A stretch of 30,366 nucleotides of DNA. It comes from Pseudooctadecabacter sp. (lineage in GTDB: Bacteria; Pseudomonadota; Alphaproteobacteria; Rhodobacterales; Rhodobacteraceae). The notes below the pieces were generated by a model, which searched no databases, was not told the origin of the DNA, and worked only from the letters and a program-made list of their open reading frames with translations. Position numbers and translations under genes: made by a program. How positions within the stretch are numbered: position 1 is the first letter of the stretch; each line of letters starts with the position of its first letter. Positions 1-7,259 of this stretch are shown here, piece after piece. The stretch is from positions 1-30,366 of the forward strand of contig JAHDFG010000002.1 of the NCBI GenBank assembly GCA_020628265.1, in the 5' to 3' direction.

Positions 1-292
1 AGAGGATTAACGCGAACCAGATCATCCCACCCACGCCATTGGGGCGCATCACCAGAACTTCGGCCGTGCCAACGCCCGTCTCGTGACGCACCTGCCTGCG
101 GTCCGCGTCGGCGCGCAATCCGTGGGTGGTGCCCGCCATCGCCTTTTGGGTGGATTTGCCGACCGACCGCCATTTCCACCAGACCAACGGGCTGAACACC
201 ACGAACAGGATCAGGAACAGGCCAGGGTTCGCCGCCACCGCCGCCGGAAGTCCTGCAAGCGCATCAAACCGTTCTGCGAAATAGCTGCCCAT
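1..292 (-). CDS. Unrecognised membrane protein, N-terminal part only
   Basis: An open frame runs leftwards from an ATG whose reverse complement lies at 290-292 and leaves the window without a stop, giving about 97 residues. It begins MGSYFAERFDALAGLP, has a hydrophobic, probably membrane-spanning segment at about residues 28-43 (GLFLILFVVFSPLVWW), then a basic, Arg/Lys-rich stretch and a second hydrophobic run starting at the edge (GGMIWFALIL). An AAGGAG ribosome site lies about 12 bases before the ATG; a GTG three codons earlier is a less well spaced alternative. It diverges from ubiE across about 90 bases. I do not recognise the family. Protein-like composition and the start signal support a real gene, but the C-terminus is missing, so no function is proposed. 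Confidence 0.55.
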   Translation of the reverse strand, partial: MGSYFAERFDALAGLPAAVAANPGLFLILFVVFSPLVWWKWRSVGKSTQKAMAGTTHGLRADADRRQVRHETGVGTAEVLVMRPNGVGGMIWFALIL

Positions 293-382
293 GGGGTGCA
301 CGATCTCCTTGCGCTGATTTGGCCGTTTGTATCTGAAGGATGGACGCTATATCTGCGAAGTGAACGACGCAAGGTGCCTGAT

Positions 383-1129
383 ATGACGGAAGAACAAACA
401 ACTCACTTCGGGTTTGAAACGGTGCCTGAAACGGAAAAGGCGGGCCGTGTCCAAGGCGTCTTTTCGAGCGTCGCCAGCAAGTATGACGTGATGAACGATG
501 CCATGTCGCTTGGCATCCACCGCCTGTGGAAAGATGCGATGATGGATTGGCTGGCCCCGCGCGGCGGTCAGCGGCTGCTGGACGTGGCAGGCGGGACAGG
601 CGATATTTCGTTCCGGTTCTTGAAACGCGCAGGCCATGGCCACGCGACCGTGCTGGACCTGACAGAGCCGATGCTGATCGAAGGCCGCAAGCGGGCCGAG
701 GCCGAACGGCTGGGCGAGAGCCTTGATTGGGTGGTTGGCGACGCCATGGCGCTGCCGTTCGAGGACAACACGTTTGACGTCTACACGATCAGCTTTGGCA
801 TCCGGAATGTGACCCGCCCACAAGAGGCCTTGAACGAGGCTTACCGCGTGTTGAAACCCGGGGGGCGCCTGATGGTGCTGGAGTTCAGCCATATCCCGAA
901 CGATCTGCTGCAGCGGCTGTATGATTTCTATTCGTTCAACGCGATCCCCGTCATGGGGAAGGTCATCACGGGAGATCGGGACAGCTATCAGTATCTGGTG
1001 GAATCGATCCGCAAGTTCCCCGATCAGGACACGTTCCTTGATATGGTGCGCACGGCGGGGTTCGACAACGCCAAATACCGCAACCTGAGCCTTGGCATCG
1101 CCTGCCTGCATTCCGGCTGGAAACTCTGA
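383..1129 (+). CDS. ubiE: Ubiquinone/menaquinone biosynthesis C-methyltransferase UbiE
   Basis: This SAM-dependent methyltransferase adds the C-methyl group to the benzoquinol ring in ubiquinone synthesis (and to demethylmenaquinone where that is made). The 248-residue length matches the family. Visible signatures are the N-terminal YDVMNDAMSLGIHRLWK block (residues 34-50), the SAM-binding glycine loop LDVAGGTGD (66-74), the FGIRNV motif, and the RVLKPGGRLMVLEFS block near residue 160. The frame is open further upstream, but homology starts at MTEEQTTHFGFETV, preceded by AAGGTG at 8 bases, so the ATG at 383 is chosen. Its stop is two bases before the ubiB start, indicating one operon. The product acts at the cytoplasmic membrane face with other Ubi proteins. 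Confidence 0.96.
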   Translation: MTEEQTTHFGFETVPETEKAGRVQGVFSSVASKYDVMNDAMSLGIHRLWKDAMMDWLAPRGGQRLLDVAGGTGDISFRFLKRAGHGHATVLDLTEPMLIEGRKRAEAERLGESLDWVVGDAMALPFEDNTFDVYTISFGIRNVTRPQEALNEAYRVLKPGGRLMVLEFSHIPNDLLQRLYDFYSFNAIPVMGKVITGDRDSYQYLVESIRKFPDQDTFLDMVRTAGFDNAKYRNLSLGIACLHSGWKL

Positions 1130-1131
1130 CC

Positions 1132-2664
1132 ATGCGGGGTCCGCACAATATCTTCCGGCTGATCCGCACTGGTGCCACTCTGGAACGGACCGGTGCACTA
1201 AAGGCCGTGCTGCAGGCCGCGCAGGCGCCGCGGCATCTGGGTTGGGTGCTGCGAGGATTGGTTTGGCCGTTCCAGTGGCTGGGATTGAAGGGCGATACCA
1301 ACTTGCCGCCCGTCACACGCGCCCTGCAGGCGCTGGGGCCTGCCTACATCAAATTTGGTCAGGTTTTGTCCACGCGGCCCGATGTGGTCGGGCATGAATT
1401 GGCAACACAGTTGCGCGTGCTGCAGGACAAACTGCCCCCGTTCGAGACCGAGTTGGCAAAAGCCGAAGTCGAGAAAGAGCTGGGCGTTCCCGTTGATCAG
1501 CTGTTTTCCGAATTCTCGGACCCCGTCGCGGCTGCGTCGATTGCGCAGGTCCACAAGGCACGTGCGATTTCCGATGGGTCGTGGGTTGCCGTGAAGGTTC
1601 TGCGCCCGGGGATCGAACGGGCGTTTCAAAAGGACATCGACGCGTTCTACTTTGCAGCCTCCGTCATTGACCGGTTGTCGCCGTCGTCGCGACGTTTGCG
1701 CCCTGTCGAAGTGATCGAACACTTCGAAGGCGGTGTCCTGAGCGAGTTGGACTTGCGACTGGAAAGCGCGTCCGCGTCCGAATTTGCGGACAATACGAAA
1801 GGTGACGCAGGTTTCGCGCTGCCTCACGTTCGGTGGTCCCTATCGGGTCGGCGGGTGATGACATTGGACTGGGCCGAAGGAATCAACGCGGCAGACGTCG
1901 AAGCGATTGCAGCCGCGGGCCATGACCTGACAGAGCTGTCCCGCCGCGTTTTGCAATTGTTCCTCAATCACGCCCTGCGGGACGGGTTCTTTCACGGGGA
2001 CATGCACCACGGAAACCTGAAGATCGCCGCCAACGGGGACATCATTGCCTACGATTTCGGGATTATGGGGCATCTGGATGAATATACGCGACGGGTCTAC
2101 GCCGAAATCCTGTTCGGCTTTATCCGGCGGGATTACAAACGTGTCGCGGAAGTGCATTTCGAGGCAGGCTATGTGCCGGCCGACCAAGACGTGGACGAGT
2201 TTGCCCGCGCGTTGCGGGCCGTGGGTGAGCCAATCTTCGGGATGAACGCCGAACAGATTTCGATGGCCCGCTTGCTGTCCTACCTGTTTGAGGTGACCGA
2301 GCGGTTCGGGATGCAGACGCGCACGGAGTTGATCCTGCTACAGCGCACAATGGTCGTGGTGGAAGGCGTCGCGCGGACATTTGACCACCGGATGAACATC
2401 TGGGATGCGGCCAAGCCGGTTGTCGAAACCTACATCAAGGACAGCATCGGGCCTCGGGCGGCTGTCGATGATCTGGTCAAGACGGCCCGCGTGCTTGCGC
2501 GTTTTGGGCCACGGCTCCCCGCCTTGGCCGAGGCTGCGTTGATCCGGTTGAGCGAGGACCCTGCGCCGCCGCCAAGACGGAGCTACTGGCCCGCCATCGG
2601 CTGGCTTGTCGCCGGTGCTATCCTAGCAAGTGGTGTCGCGATACTGATCGAGGTTTTGGGCTGA
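1132..2664 (+). CDS. ubiB: UbiB-family atypical kinase, ubiquinone biosynthesis
   Basis: A 510-residue member of the ABC1/UbiB/ADCK family, atypical ATPase/kinase-like proteins needed for ubiquinone synthesis and thought to aid access to membrane-bound intermediates. The family KxGQ motif is at residues 74-77 (KFGQ), the alanine-rich nucleotide loop appears as AAASIAQVH, and the ATP-site lysine lies in VAVKVLRPG. The catalytic HGDMHHGN is at about 288-295 and the metal-binding DFG at 308-310. A hydrophobic C-terminal segment (about 483-508) fits the membrane anchor of UbiB. It starts two bases after the ubiE stop with no strong ribosome site, consistent with translational coupling. The TGA at 2662-2664 abuts the reverse-strand stop of flgD directly. 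Confidence 0.95.
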   Translation: MRGPHNIFRLIRTGATLERTGALKAVLQAAQAPRHLGWVLRGLVWPFQWLGLKGDTNLPPVTRALQALGPAYIKFGQVLSTRPDVVGHELATQLRVLQDKLPPFETELAKAEVEKELGVPVDQLFSEFSDPVAAASIAQVHKARAISDGSWVAVKVLRPGIERAFQKDIDAFYFAASVIDRLSPSSRRLRPVEVIEHFEGGVLSELDLRLESASASEFADNTKGDAGFALPHVRWSLSGRRVMTLDWAEGINAADVEAIAAAGHDLTELSRRVLQLFLNHALRDGFFHGDMHHGNLKIAANGDIIAYDFGIMGHLDEYTRRVYAEILFGFIRRDYKRVAEVHFEAGYVPADQDVDEFARALRAVGEPIFGMNAEQISMARLLSYLFEVTERFGMQTRTELILLQRTMVVVEGVARTFDHRMNIWDAAKPVVETYIKDSIGPRAAVDDLVKTARVLARFGPRLPALAEAALIRLSEDPAPPPRRSYWPAIGWLVAGAILASGVAILIEVLG

Positions 2665-3324
2665 TCAGCCTTCACGCAGGGCACTGATATCTGTGGCAAG
2701 GATCGACACGCCCCCGTCCATGACAAGGACAGCCTGACCGTTTTCACTGCGCACCTCGCGCACGGTGGCATAGACGTCCGCCACATCGTTAAGGATCACC
2801 TCGCCATTGGCGCTGCTAACGATGCGGAAGGAATACACACCGTTGTCCATTGGCGTGCCGTCAGGCTTCACACCCGCCCATTCGATGTTGTCGGTTGATT
2901 TGGGGATGTCTCGACGGTCCACCTCCTCACCATCGCTGTTGTAGACGACGAGTTCTACCTTGTCTGCTGCTGCGGCAGGGTTGGGCGCAAGGGTGATCGG
3001 CGTTCCGTCAAAGTTTACAGGCATGGGCGCGCGCGCTTCGCGGCCTACCCAAGCGGCCATTTGGGCCATACCGGTCGTATTCATCTGAACCATCAACTCG
3101 GTCAGCAGATCATTGGTCAGGACCTGCTGCTCCACACCCGAGAACGTTGCCAACTGCATGGCATATTCGCTCGCGTCGGTGGGGTTCAGGGGGTCCTGAT
3201 TTTCCATCTGGACCGTCAGCATTTTCAAGAAGGTGTCGAAGTCAGAGCTGATAACAGACTCAGACGTTTCTGTTTGGGGAGCAAAGGATGGGGATGTGGT
3301 CGCGCCGACTTGCGTCAAGTCCAT
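2665..3324 (-). CDS. flgD: Flagellar hook capping protein FlgD
   Basis: FlgD forms the temporary scaffold at the tip of the growing hook and guides FlgE subunits into place. The 219-residue product has the FlgD N-terminal signature: FLKMLTVQMENQDPLNPTD near residues 31-49, then SEYAMQLATFSGVEQQ. The central and C-terminal part holds the FlgD Ig-like/Tudor region (NIEWAGVKPDGTPMDNGVYSF). It is the second gene after fliK, nine bases downstream; its ribosome site AGGAGG overlaps the fliK stop region and sits 5 bases before the ATG, so the two are coupled. Its TGA lies directly against the ubiB TGA. The hook protein gene flgE that it serves is not in the window. Confidence 0.95.
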   Translation of the reverse strand: MDLTQVGATTSPSFAPQTETSESVISSDFDTFLKMLTVQMENQDPLNPTDASEYAMQLATFSGVEQQVLTNDLLTELMVQMNTTGMAQMAAWVGREARAPMPVNFDGTPITLAPNPAAAADKVELVVYNSDGEEVDRRDIPKSTDNIEWAGVKPDGTPMDNGVYSFRIVSSANGEVILNDVADVYATVREVRSENGQAVLVMDGGVSILATDISALREG

Positions 3325-3333
3325 AGCAGCCTC

Positions 3334-5058
3334 CTAAAGGGTCAGATTGAGGCCGCCGATATGGGCCTTGGGTCGGGGTGGTTCGGTCTTGGCAGTCAGT
3401 TCGAGCGGGTCGTCAGGACGACCGGTTTCAGCATTGTCACCGGCCTGTCCGCTGCTGTTCTGGCGGCCATCGAAGGTAAACGACGGGTTGTCGTATCCCA
3501 ATTCAGAAAATTCCTTCAGGAGGCTGTCCATATTCCGCCGCATCAAGTCCGCCGTTTCGGGGCGTTCGGCAAGGATGGACACCGTGAGACCGGTCTCCGA
3601 TGTGGAGAGTGAGATTCGAACGCGGCCCAGCTCCTCGGGGTTGAGGGAGATCTGCGTCGTCTCGACGCCGCCTTGGGCAAGCGCCGTTGCGATTTGCTGT
3701 GCGACATGCGGCGCGAGCGCGCGGGGCAGTGCGGTGGGCGCAACCGTGACATTCGGCGACACCCCGTGTGATGACTGCGGCCCAATCGGTTCTGTGCCAA
3801 AGAGTGATCTTTGCACCGGATTATCGACTGCCTTGCTTGCTTCGTCACTCATTACCCAAGGGACCGGCGAATGAAGCGCAGCAGGAACAGTCGCCTGTCG
3901 TTGGAGGCTGATGTGAGGTGCAGGCGCCACTGCCCTCCCATTCACGTCACGCAAATGTACCAACCCTACATCCTGCAGTTCGGGCACAATATCGTTGGCT
4001 TTGAACGGACGAAGTTCCTGCATTGGCGCGGCAGATGACATCTTTGGCTGCGACAGGGGAAGCGGCGCGTGCTCTTTCGCGGTGGTCGCCTTCTGAGTTT
4101 GCCGACCCGAGTTCTGTACGATCGACGTCGGCTGATCCTCAAGGCTCCTAGTGCTTTTGGGGGACAAGTGGACATCTTTGGACCCCTCGGAAGCATCCAC
4201 CATCCGACGGACGTCCTGATCCATCGGGGAGAAGGCAGACGATGGACGAACAGCGGCCATATCCCCCGTCATAAGGGGAGTAGCGCCGGAGCCTTCGCCG
4301 CGAACTTGGACCGGCACGCGGCTTTGACCCGCATCTGGCGCATCAGCGTCAACAAGAGCGGGTGACGAGACGGGACCATTCGTTGACACGGTGGGATTGG
4401 AGCCATGCTGGGGTGCGATACGCTCCGCCCTCCGACCTAAGTCAGCAGGACGTCCTATGGTGTTCTGGACGACATCGTGCCCTTTCGACCTCTCCAGAGT
4501 TGGCGTTGTATCATCGGCGCGCGGTCGAAGGATTTGTTCCGGCCCCGCTGAAAGGTCGTCTTGATGCGGTCCCGGAACAGACGCTGCTATGGCTTGGACA
4601 TCACTATTGCCGGAGGCCGCTGCGGGAGGGGCTGTCTGGGTGATCGTGGAAAATCTTGTTCCGTCTGGCGCTGGATCGATGGACCTGACATGCGTTGCGG
4701 GAACTGGAGTGACCCATTGGGACCCAACCATGACAGGCATCTCGGTCATTTTGCCCTCCAACATCTTGTCTGATCCATCAGATGCCGTACCGGTCTGGGG
4801 CAATCTGTCCGAGGCCGGCACTGGCAGTGGATCGTCCAGATTTGCTGAAGAGGGTGACGCCTCGCCATCCTCGGAAGCGGGCGGGGCGCCTGCGCTTTGT
4901 TCGGCCAGCACTTCGTCGGTCGCATTTAAGCCGTCTTTACCAACGCCAGACCACACATCGCCAAACGACGTCATTGGCGACATCGGCAATTCTGTTGCGG
5001 ACGCAGTTGGCTTTGTCGCCAACGCATTCCAAAGCGGTTGCACGTCTGTCGGACCCAT
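3334..5058 (-). CDS. fliK: Flagellar hook-length control protein FliK
   Basis: FliK is exported while the hook grows and signals FlhB to switch from hook to filament substrates. The 574-residue protein has the usual architecture: a long, poorly conserved N-terminal region rich in Pro, Ser, Ala and Asp (about 1-440), then a C-terminal Flg_hook domain around residues 450-525, recognisable by LAQGGVETTQISLNPEELG followed by VRISLSTSETGLTVSILAE. The tail is polar and acidic, then basic. A GGAG six bases before the ATG supports the start. It heads a two-gene unit with flgD and diverges from flgJ across 110 bases. Recognition rests on the C-terminal domain; the N-terminal portion has no family signal I can read. 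Confidence 0.92.
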   Translation of the reverse strand: MGPTDVQPLWNALATKPTASATELPMSPMTSFGDVWSGVGKDGLNATDEVLAEQSAGAPPASEDGEASPSSANLDDPLPVPASDRLPQTGTASDGSDKMLEGKMTEMPVMVGSQWVTPVPATHVRSIDPAPDGTRFSTITQTAPPAAASGNSDVQAIAASVPGPHQDDLSAGPEQILRPRADDTTPTLERSKGHDVVQNTIGRPADLGRRAERIAPQHGSNPTVSTNGPVSSPALVDADAPDAGQSRVPVQVRGEGSGATPLMTGDMAAVRPSSAFSPMDQDVRRMVDASEGSKDVHLSPKSTRSLEDQPTSIVQNSGRQTQKATTAKEHAPLPLSQPKMSSAAPMQELRPFKANDIVPELQDVGLVHLRDVNGRAVAPAPHISLQRQATVPAALHSPVPWVMSDEASKAVDNPVQRSLFGTEPIGPQSSHGVSPNVTVAPTALPRALAPHVAQQIATALAQGGVETTQISLNPEELGRVRISLSTSETGLTVSILAERPETADLMRRNMDSLLKEFSELGYDNPSFTFDGRQNSSGQAGDNAETGRPDDPLELTAKTEPPRPKAHIGGLNLTL

Positions 5059-5106
5059 CGGTTTCTCCGATTCTTTTGAACTGGCCCAGCTTTAAACCGC
5101 AGTTCC

Positions 5107-5121
5107 TTACTCATTGTTTAC
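5107..5121 (+). promoter_or_regulatory. Degenerate CtrA-like box, fliK/flgJ divergent gap
   Basis: TTAC-TCATTGT-TTAC: two half-sites separated by seven bases, 6 of 8 positions matching the TTAA-N7-TTAA consensus of the alphaproteobacterial regulator CtrA. It lies in the 110-base gap between divergent fliK and flgJ, about 50 bases from either start. It is the weakest of the four boxes and is called mainly because stronger ones occupy the equivalent gaps. Confidence 0.35.
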
Positions 5122-5168
5122 CGGTGCCCCCTAGAGGTCGATAAAAGTTTCCGAGTCACGAGGTTCGT

Positions 5169-5438
5169 ATGGAAATCCCTGTCGTAAATGCTCCGGCACG
5201 ACCCGCCAATACAGATCAAATCATGGATGTCGCTCAAGCGCTGGAGGCAAGTTTTCTGGCAGAAATGTTGAAATCCGCTGGGCTTGGCGAAACGCCTGAC
5301 GGTTTCGGCGGAGGGGCTGGCGAGGACCAGTTTGCCTCGTTCCTGCGGGAAGAGCAGGCGAAACAAATGACGCAGGCTGGTGGGATCGGCCTTGCCGAAG
5401 CCTTGTTCGATGCGATGGTCCGGTCCGCAAATGTCTAA
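5169..5438 (+). CDS. flgJ: Rod-binding protein, FlgJ N-terminal domain type
   Basis: An 89-residue protein matching only the N-terminal rod-binding domain of FlgJ (ALEASFLAEMLKSAGLG near residues 22-38, then GGGAGEDQFASFLREEQAKQMTQAGGIGLAEAL). This part caps the growing rod in the periplasm. The peptidoglycan hydrolase domain of enterobacterial FlgJ is absent, as is normal in alphaproteobacteria, where a separate lytic transglycosylase does that job; none is seen in this window. The start is supported by ACGAGG five bases before the ATG. The stop overlaps the start of the next gene by eight bases (ATGTCTAA). It is the first gene of the plus-strand unit leading to flagellin. Confidence 0.9.
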   Translation: MEIPVVNAPARPANTDQIMDVAQALEASFLAEMLKSAGLGETPDGFGGGAGEDQFASFLREEQAKQMTQAGGIGLAEALFDAMVRSANV

Positions 5439-5766
5439 CCGCGCAATCGCACAGCTGATCCGGCTGTTGGATAAGGAACGCACAGCCCTGATCTCCGGCG
5501 ACCTTGAGACCGTGATCGGACTGACAGACGAAAAGCGGGCACTGGCCGACAAGCTTGAGGCCGATGACACAATAGAGCTGCGCGCGCTCTCGATGAAGTT
5601 GGCGCAAAACGGGCGGCTTCTTGCCGCCGCGCGTGATGGTGTTTCGGATGTGGCGTCCACACTCAAGAAACAGCGGGACGCCAGGACGAAGCTGTCGGGC
5701 TACGACAGGTCCGGCAAAGCGACGATGATTAGCGGAGCCCCCTCAAAAACAGAAAGACGTTTCTGA
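5431..5766 (+). CDS. flgN: FlgN-like flagellar export chaperone
   Basis: A 111-residue, mostly helical, charged protein starting MSNRAIAQLIRLLDKERTALISGD. The pattern of an N-terminal helix LIRLLDKERTALISGDLETVIGLTDEKRALADKLE fits FlgN, the chaperone that keeps hook-filament junction proteins FlgK and FlgL unfolded before export. The chosen ATG overlaps the flgJ stop by eight bases; a longer frame begins inside flgJ but has no family support. There is no strong ribosome site, so it is probably translated by coupling to flgJ. Its usual clients, flgK and flgL, are at the other end of the window. FlgN is divergent in sequence, so the call rests on pattern, length and context. Confidence 0.75.
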   Translation: MSNRAIAQLIRLLDKERTALISGDLETVIGLTDEKRALADKLEADDTIELRALSMKLAQNGRLLAAARDGVSDVASTLKKQRDARTKLSGYDRSGKATMISGAPSKTERRF

Positions 5767-5804
5767 AAATTGGAAACAAAGATCGGTGTTTTGCCGCTGC
5801 CCCG

Positions 5805-5819
5805 TTAAGGCCTTGTTAG
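5805..5819 (+). promoter_or_regulatory. CtrA-like box upstream of flagellin
   Basis: TTAA-GGCCTTG-TTAG matches 7 of 8 conserved positions of the CtrA consensus TTAA-N7-TTAA with exact spacing. It sits 147 bases before the flagellin start and 39 bases after the flgN stop, in a good place to drive fliC independently of the flgJ-flgN unit. No clear -10 element was recognised, so the transcript start is unknown. Confidence 0.55.
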
Positions 5820-5843
5820 GCCCGAATGATGAAAGTGGCCCTG

Positions 5844-5946
5844 CACTCGGACGAGTGGCGCGATCAGCCTCTGATCTGCATCCGTCAGAACGACGTTCCT
5901 AGCGGTCGAAACAGACCGGCAATCAAACCTTGGCGCCAAAGGCGCC
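5844..5946 (+). promoter_or_regulatory. Array of five inverted repeats in the flagellin 5' leader
   Basis: Five separate perfect inverted repeats lie one after another between the CtrA-like box and the flagellin start: CACTC-GGAC-GAGTG-type (5844-5857), GATCAG-CCT-CTGATC (5862-5876), GAAC-GAC-GTTC (5888-5898), CGGTC-GAAACA-GACCG (5903-5918) and GGCGCC-AAA-GGCGCC (5932-5946). The last ends 19 bases before the ATG at 5966, close to where a ribosome would bind. In Caulobacter, FlbT acts on the 5' untranslated region of flagellin mRNA, and flbT is encoded 1.3 kb downstream here. The repeats are seen directly; folding in RNA and a link to FlbT are inference. Confidence 0.5.
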
Positions 5947-5965
5947 CTTAAAGAATGGAACAACA

Positions 5966-6790
5966 ATGTCCAGTATTCTGACCAACAACAGCGCAATGGT
6001 TGCGCTTCAAACCCTCAAATCCATCAACAACGACCTGGGCAAGACCCAGAGCATGATCTCTACCGGCAAGGCCGTCGGCAATGCAGCAGACAACTCCGCC
6101 ATTTGGGCGATCTCAAAGGTCATGGAATCCGACGTGTCCGGCTTCAAGGCTGTTTCTGATTCCCTGGCTCTGGGCGAATCCACTGTGGCGGTTGCAAGCG
6201 CTGGTGCAGAGCAGATCACTGAGCTTCTCAACGAAATGAAAGAGAAGGTCGTCGCCGCAACCGGTGAAAACGTGGACAACGCGAAAATCACAGCTGACGT
6301 CGACGAGTTGAAGAACCAGATCACGTCCATCATCTCTGCGTCCCAGTTCAACGGTTCAAACTTGCTTGACACCGCGGGTGGCGACATCACCGTATTGTCG
6401 TCTCTTGACCGCGACGCCGCTGGCGCGGTGACCGCCGCGAACATTACTGTGGCATCCGTCGATTTCGAGGCAGGTCTGGACCTGACCACAATTGACGTAT
6501 CTTCGGCTGCCGCTGCCGACGCGTCGTTGGACGATATTGAGACACTGATCCAGACGGCCGTGGACGGAGCAGCCGCGCTGGGTGCATCCGCGAAACGTAT
6601 CTCCGATCAGGGCGAGTTCATCGGCAAGGTCACGGATGCGATCAAGTCGGGCATCGGGTCCCTTGTCGACGCAGACATGGAGGAAGCTTCTGCTCGTCTG
6701 CAGGCGCTTCAGGTTCAACAGCAGCTGGGCACGCAGGCACTCTCGATCGCCAACCAGGCACCCCAGTCGATTCTGTCGCTGTTCCGGTAA
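5966..6790 (+). CDS. fliC: Flagellin
   Basis: The filament subunit, 274 residues. The N-terminus MSSILTNNSAMVALQTLKSIN with ISTGKAVGNAADNSA near residues 35-50 is the conserved D0/D1 segment, and the C-terminus (LQVQQQLGTQALSIANQ..., ending ILSLFR) is the matching D0 helix. The middle is short, so it is a compact alphaproteobacterial flagellin with little or no outer D2/D3 domain. The ATG at 5966 is chosen because flagellin homology starts there; a TTG twelve codons earlier is in frame but unsupported. It has its own leader with a CtrA-like box and five inverted repeats, and is followed by a strong hairpin, so it is likely made from a separate abundant transcript. flaF and flbT follow. Confidence 0.95.
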   Translation: MSSILTNNSAMVALQTLKSINNDLGKTQSMISTGKAVGNAADNSAIWAISKVMESDVSGFKAVSDSLALGESTVAVASAGAEQITELLNEMKEKVVAATGENVDNAKITADVDELKNQITSIISASQFNGSNLLDTAGGDITVLSSLDRDAAGAVTAANITVASVDFEAGLDLTTIDVSSAAAADASLDDIETLIQTAVDGAAALGASAKRISDQGEFIGKVTDAIKSGIGSLVDADMEEASARLQALQVQQQLGTQALSIANQAPQSILSLFR

Positions 6791-6797
6791 TGCGATA

Positions 6798-6832
6798 GCC
6801 CGAGGCGCTCCGCCGCGCCTCGGGCCCTTATT
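6798..6832 (+). terminator. Hairpin after flagellin
   Basis: A perfect 11-base stem, GCCCGAGGCGC / GCGCCTCGGGC, encloses a six-base loop (6809-6814) and begins eight bases after the flagellin stop. It is followed by CCTTATT, a poor T tract, so it may act as a partial intrinsic terminator or as a 3' end that protects flagellin mRNA while allowing some read-through to flaF-flbT. Confidence 0.75.
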
Positions 6833-6884
6833 CACCACCTGACGAAGTCATGTGTTGCGAACTCACGTCCCGAAAGGACCCGTA

Positions 6885-7259
6885 GTGAATATCATCGACC
6901 AAGCTCGACAAGCTTACACGCCCTCATCTTCCTCTTTGCGCACAGGGCGATCCTTGGAACATCAATTGTTCTCGGACGTTACGCAGCGCTTGAACCAGAC
7001 ACACAAGACGTTGCCATCTGGGTTTCCTGCATTTGCCGAGGCGATTTATGCAAATCGGGCAGTTTGGAACCATATGGCGGTACAGGTGGCTGACGACGAA
7101 AATGCCCTTACAGATGACCTTCGAGCCCGCATCTTCTATCTTGCAGAATTTACGGCCTTTCATTCGACCAAGGTCCTGAAGGGCGAGGCCGACATTGCGC
7201 CCTTGCTCGAAATTAATACAGCAATGATGCGCGGCTTGGCTGCGTCAGAGGGTCTGTAA
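6885..7259 (+). CDS. flaF: Flagellar biosynthesis regulator FlaF
   Basis: FlaF is a small alphaproteobacterial protein that works with FlbT and flagellin to balance flagellin synthesis and secretion. The 124-residue product reads IIDQARQAYTPSSSSLRTGRSLEHQLFSDV at the start, then WNHMAVQVADDENALTDDLRA and IFYLAEFTAFHSTKVLKGEA, the family's characteristic blocks. The GTG at 6885 is preferred: GAAAGGA precedes it by six bases and family similarity begins at once; the frame is open for 11 codons further upstream. The stop overlaps the flbT start (TAATG). It follows the flagellin hairpin by about 55 bases, so its expression probably depends on read-through or a weak promoter in that gap. Confidence 0.9.
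   Translation: MNIIDQARQAYTPSSSSLRTGRSLEHQLFSDVTQRLNQTHKTLPSGFPAFAEAIYANRAVWNHMAVQVADDENALTDDLRARIFYLAEFTAFHSTKVLKGEADIAPLLEINTAMMRGLAASEGL

Noticed and set aside
293..382. Possible -35/-10 pair (TTTGTA, TATATC) for ubiE
   Set aside because: Spacing is near acceptable but both hexamers are poor matches; not enough to annotate.
347..1198. 283-codon minus-strand frame opposite ubiE
   Set aside because: Antisense shadow of a clear ubiE; composition is His/Arg/Gln-rich without family pattern, and no ribosome site of note.
5089..5106. TTAA-N7-TTCC near the fliK start as another CtrA box
   Set aside because: Only the first half-site fits; the neighbouring 5107-5121 pair is more balanced.
5137..5144. 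GTCGATAA resembling a sigma28 -10 element upstream of flgJ
   Set aside because: No matching -35 element at the required distance; a chance 8-mer match.
6007..6838. Two 160-codon minus-strand frames opposite flagellin
   Set aside because: They mirror the strongly biased flagellin codon use and show no independent protein features.
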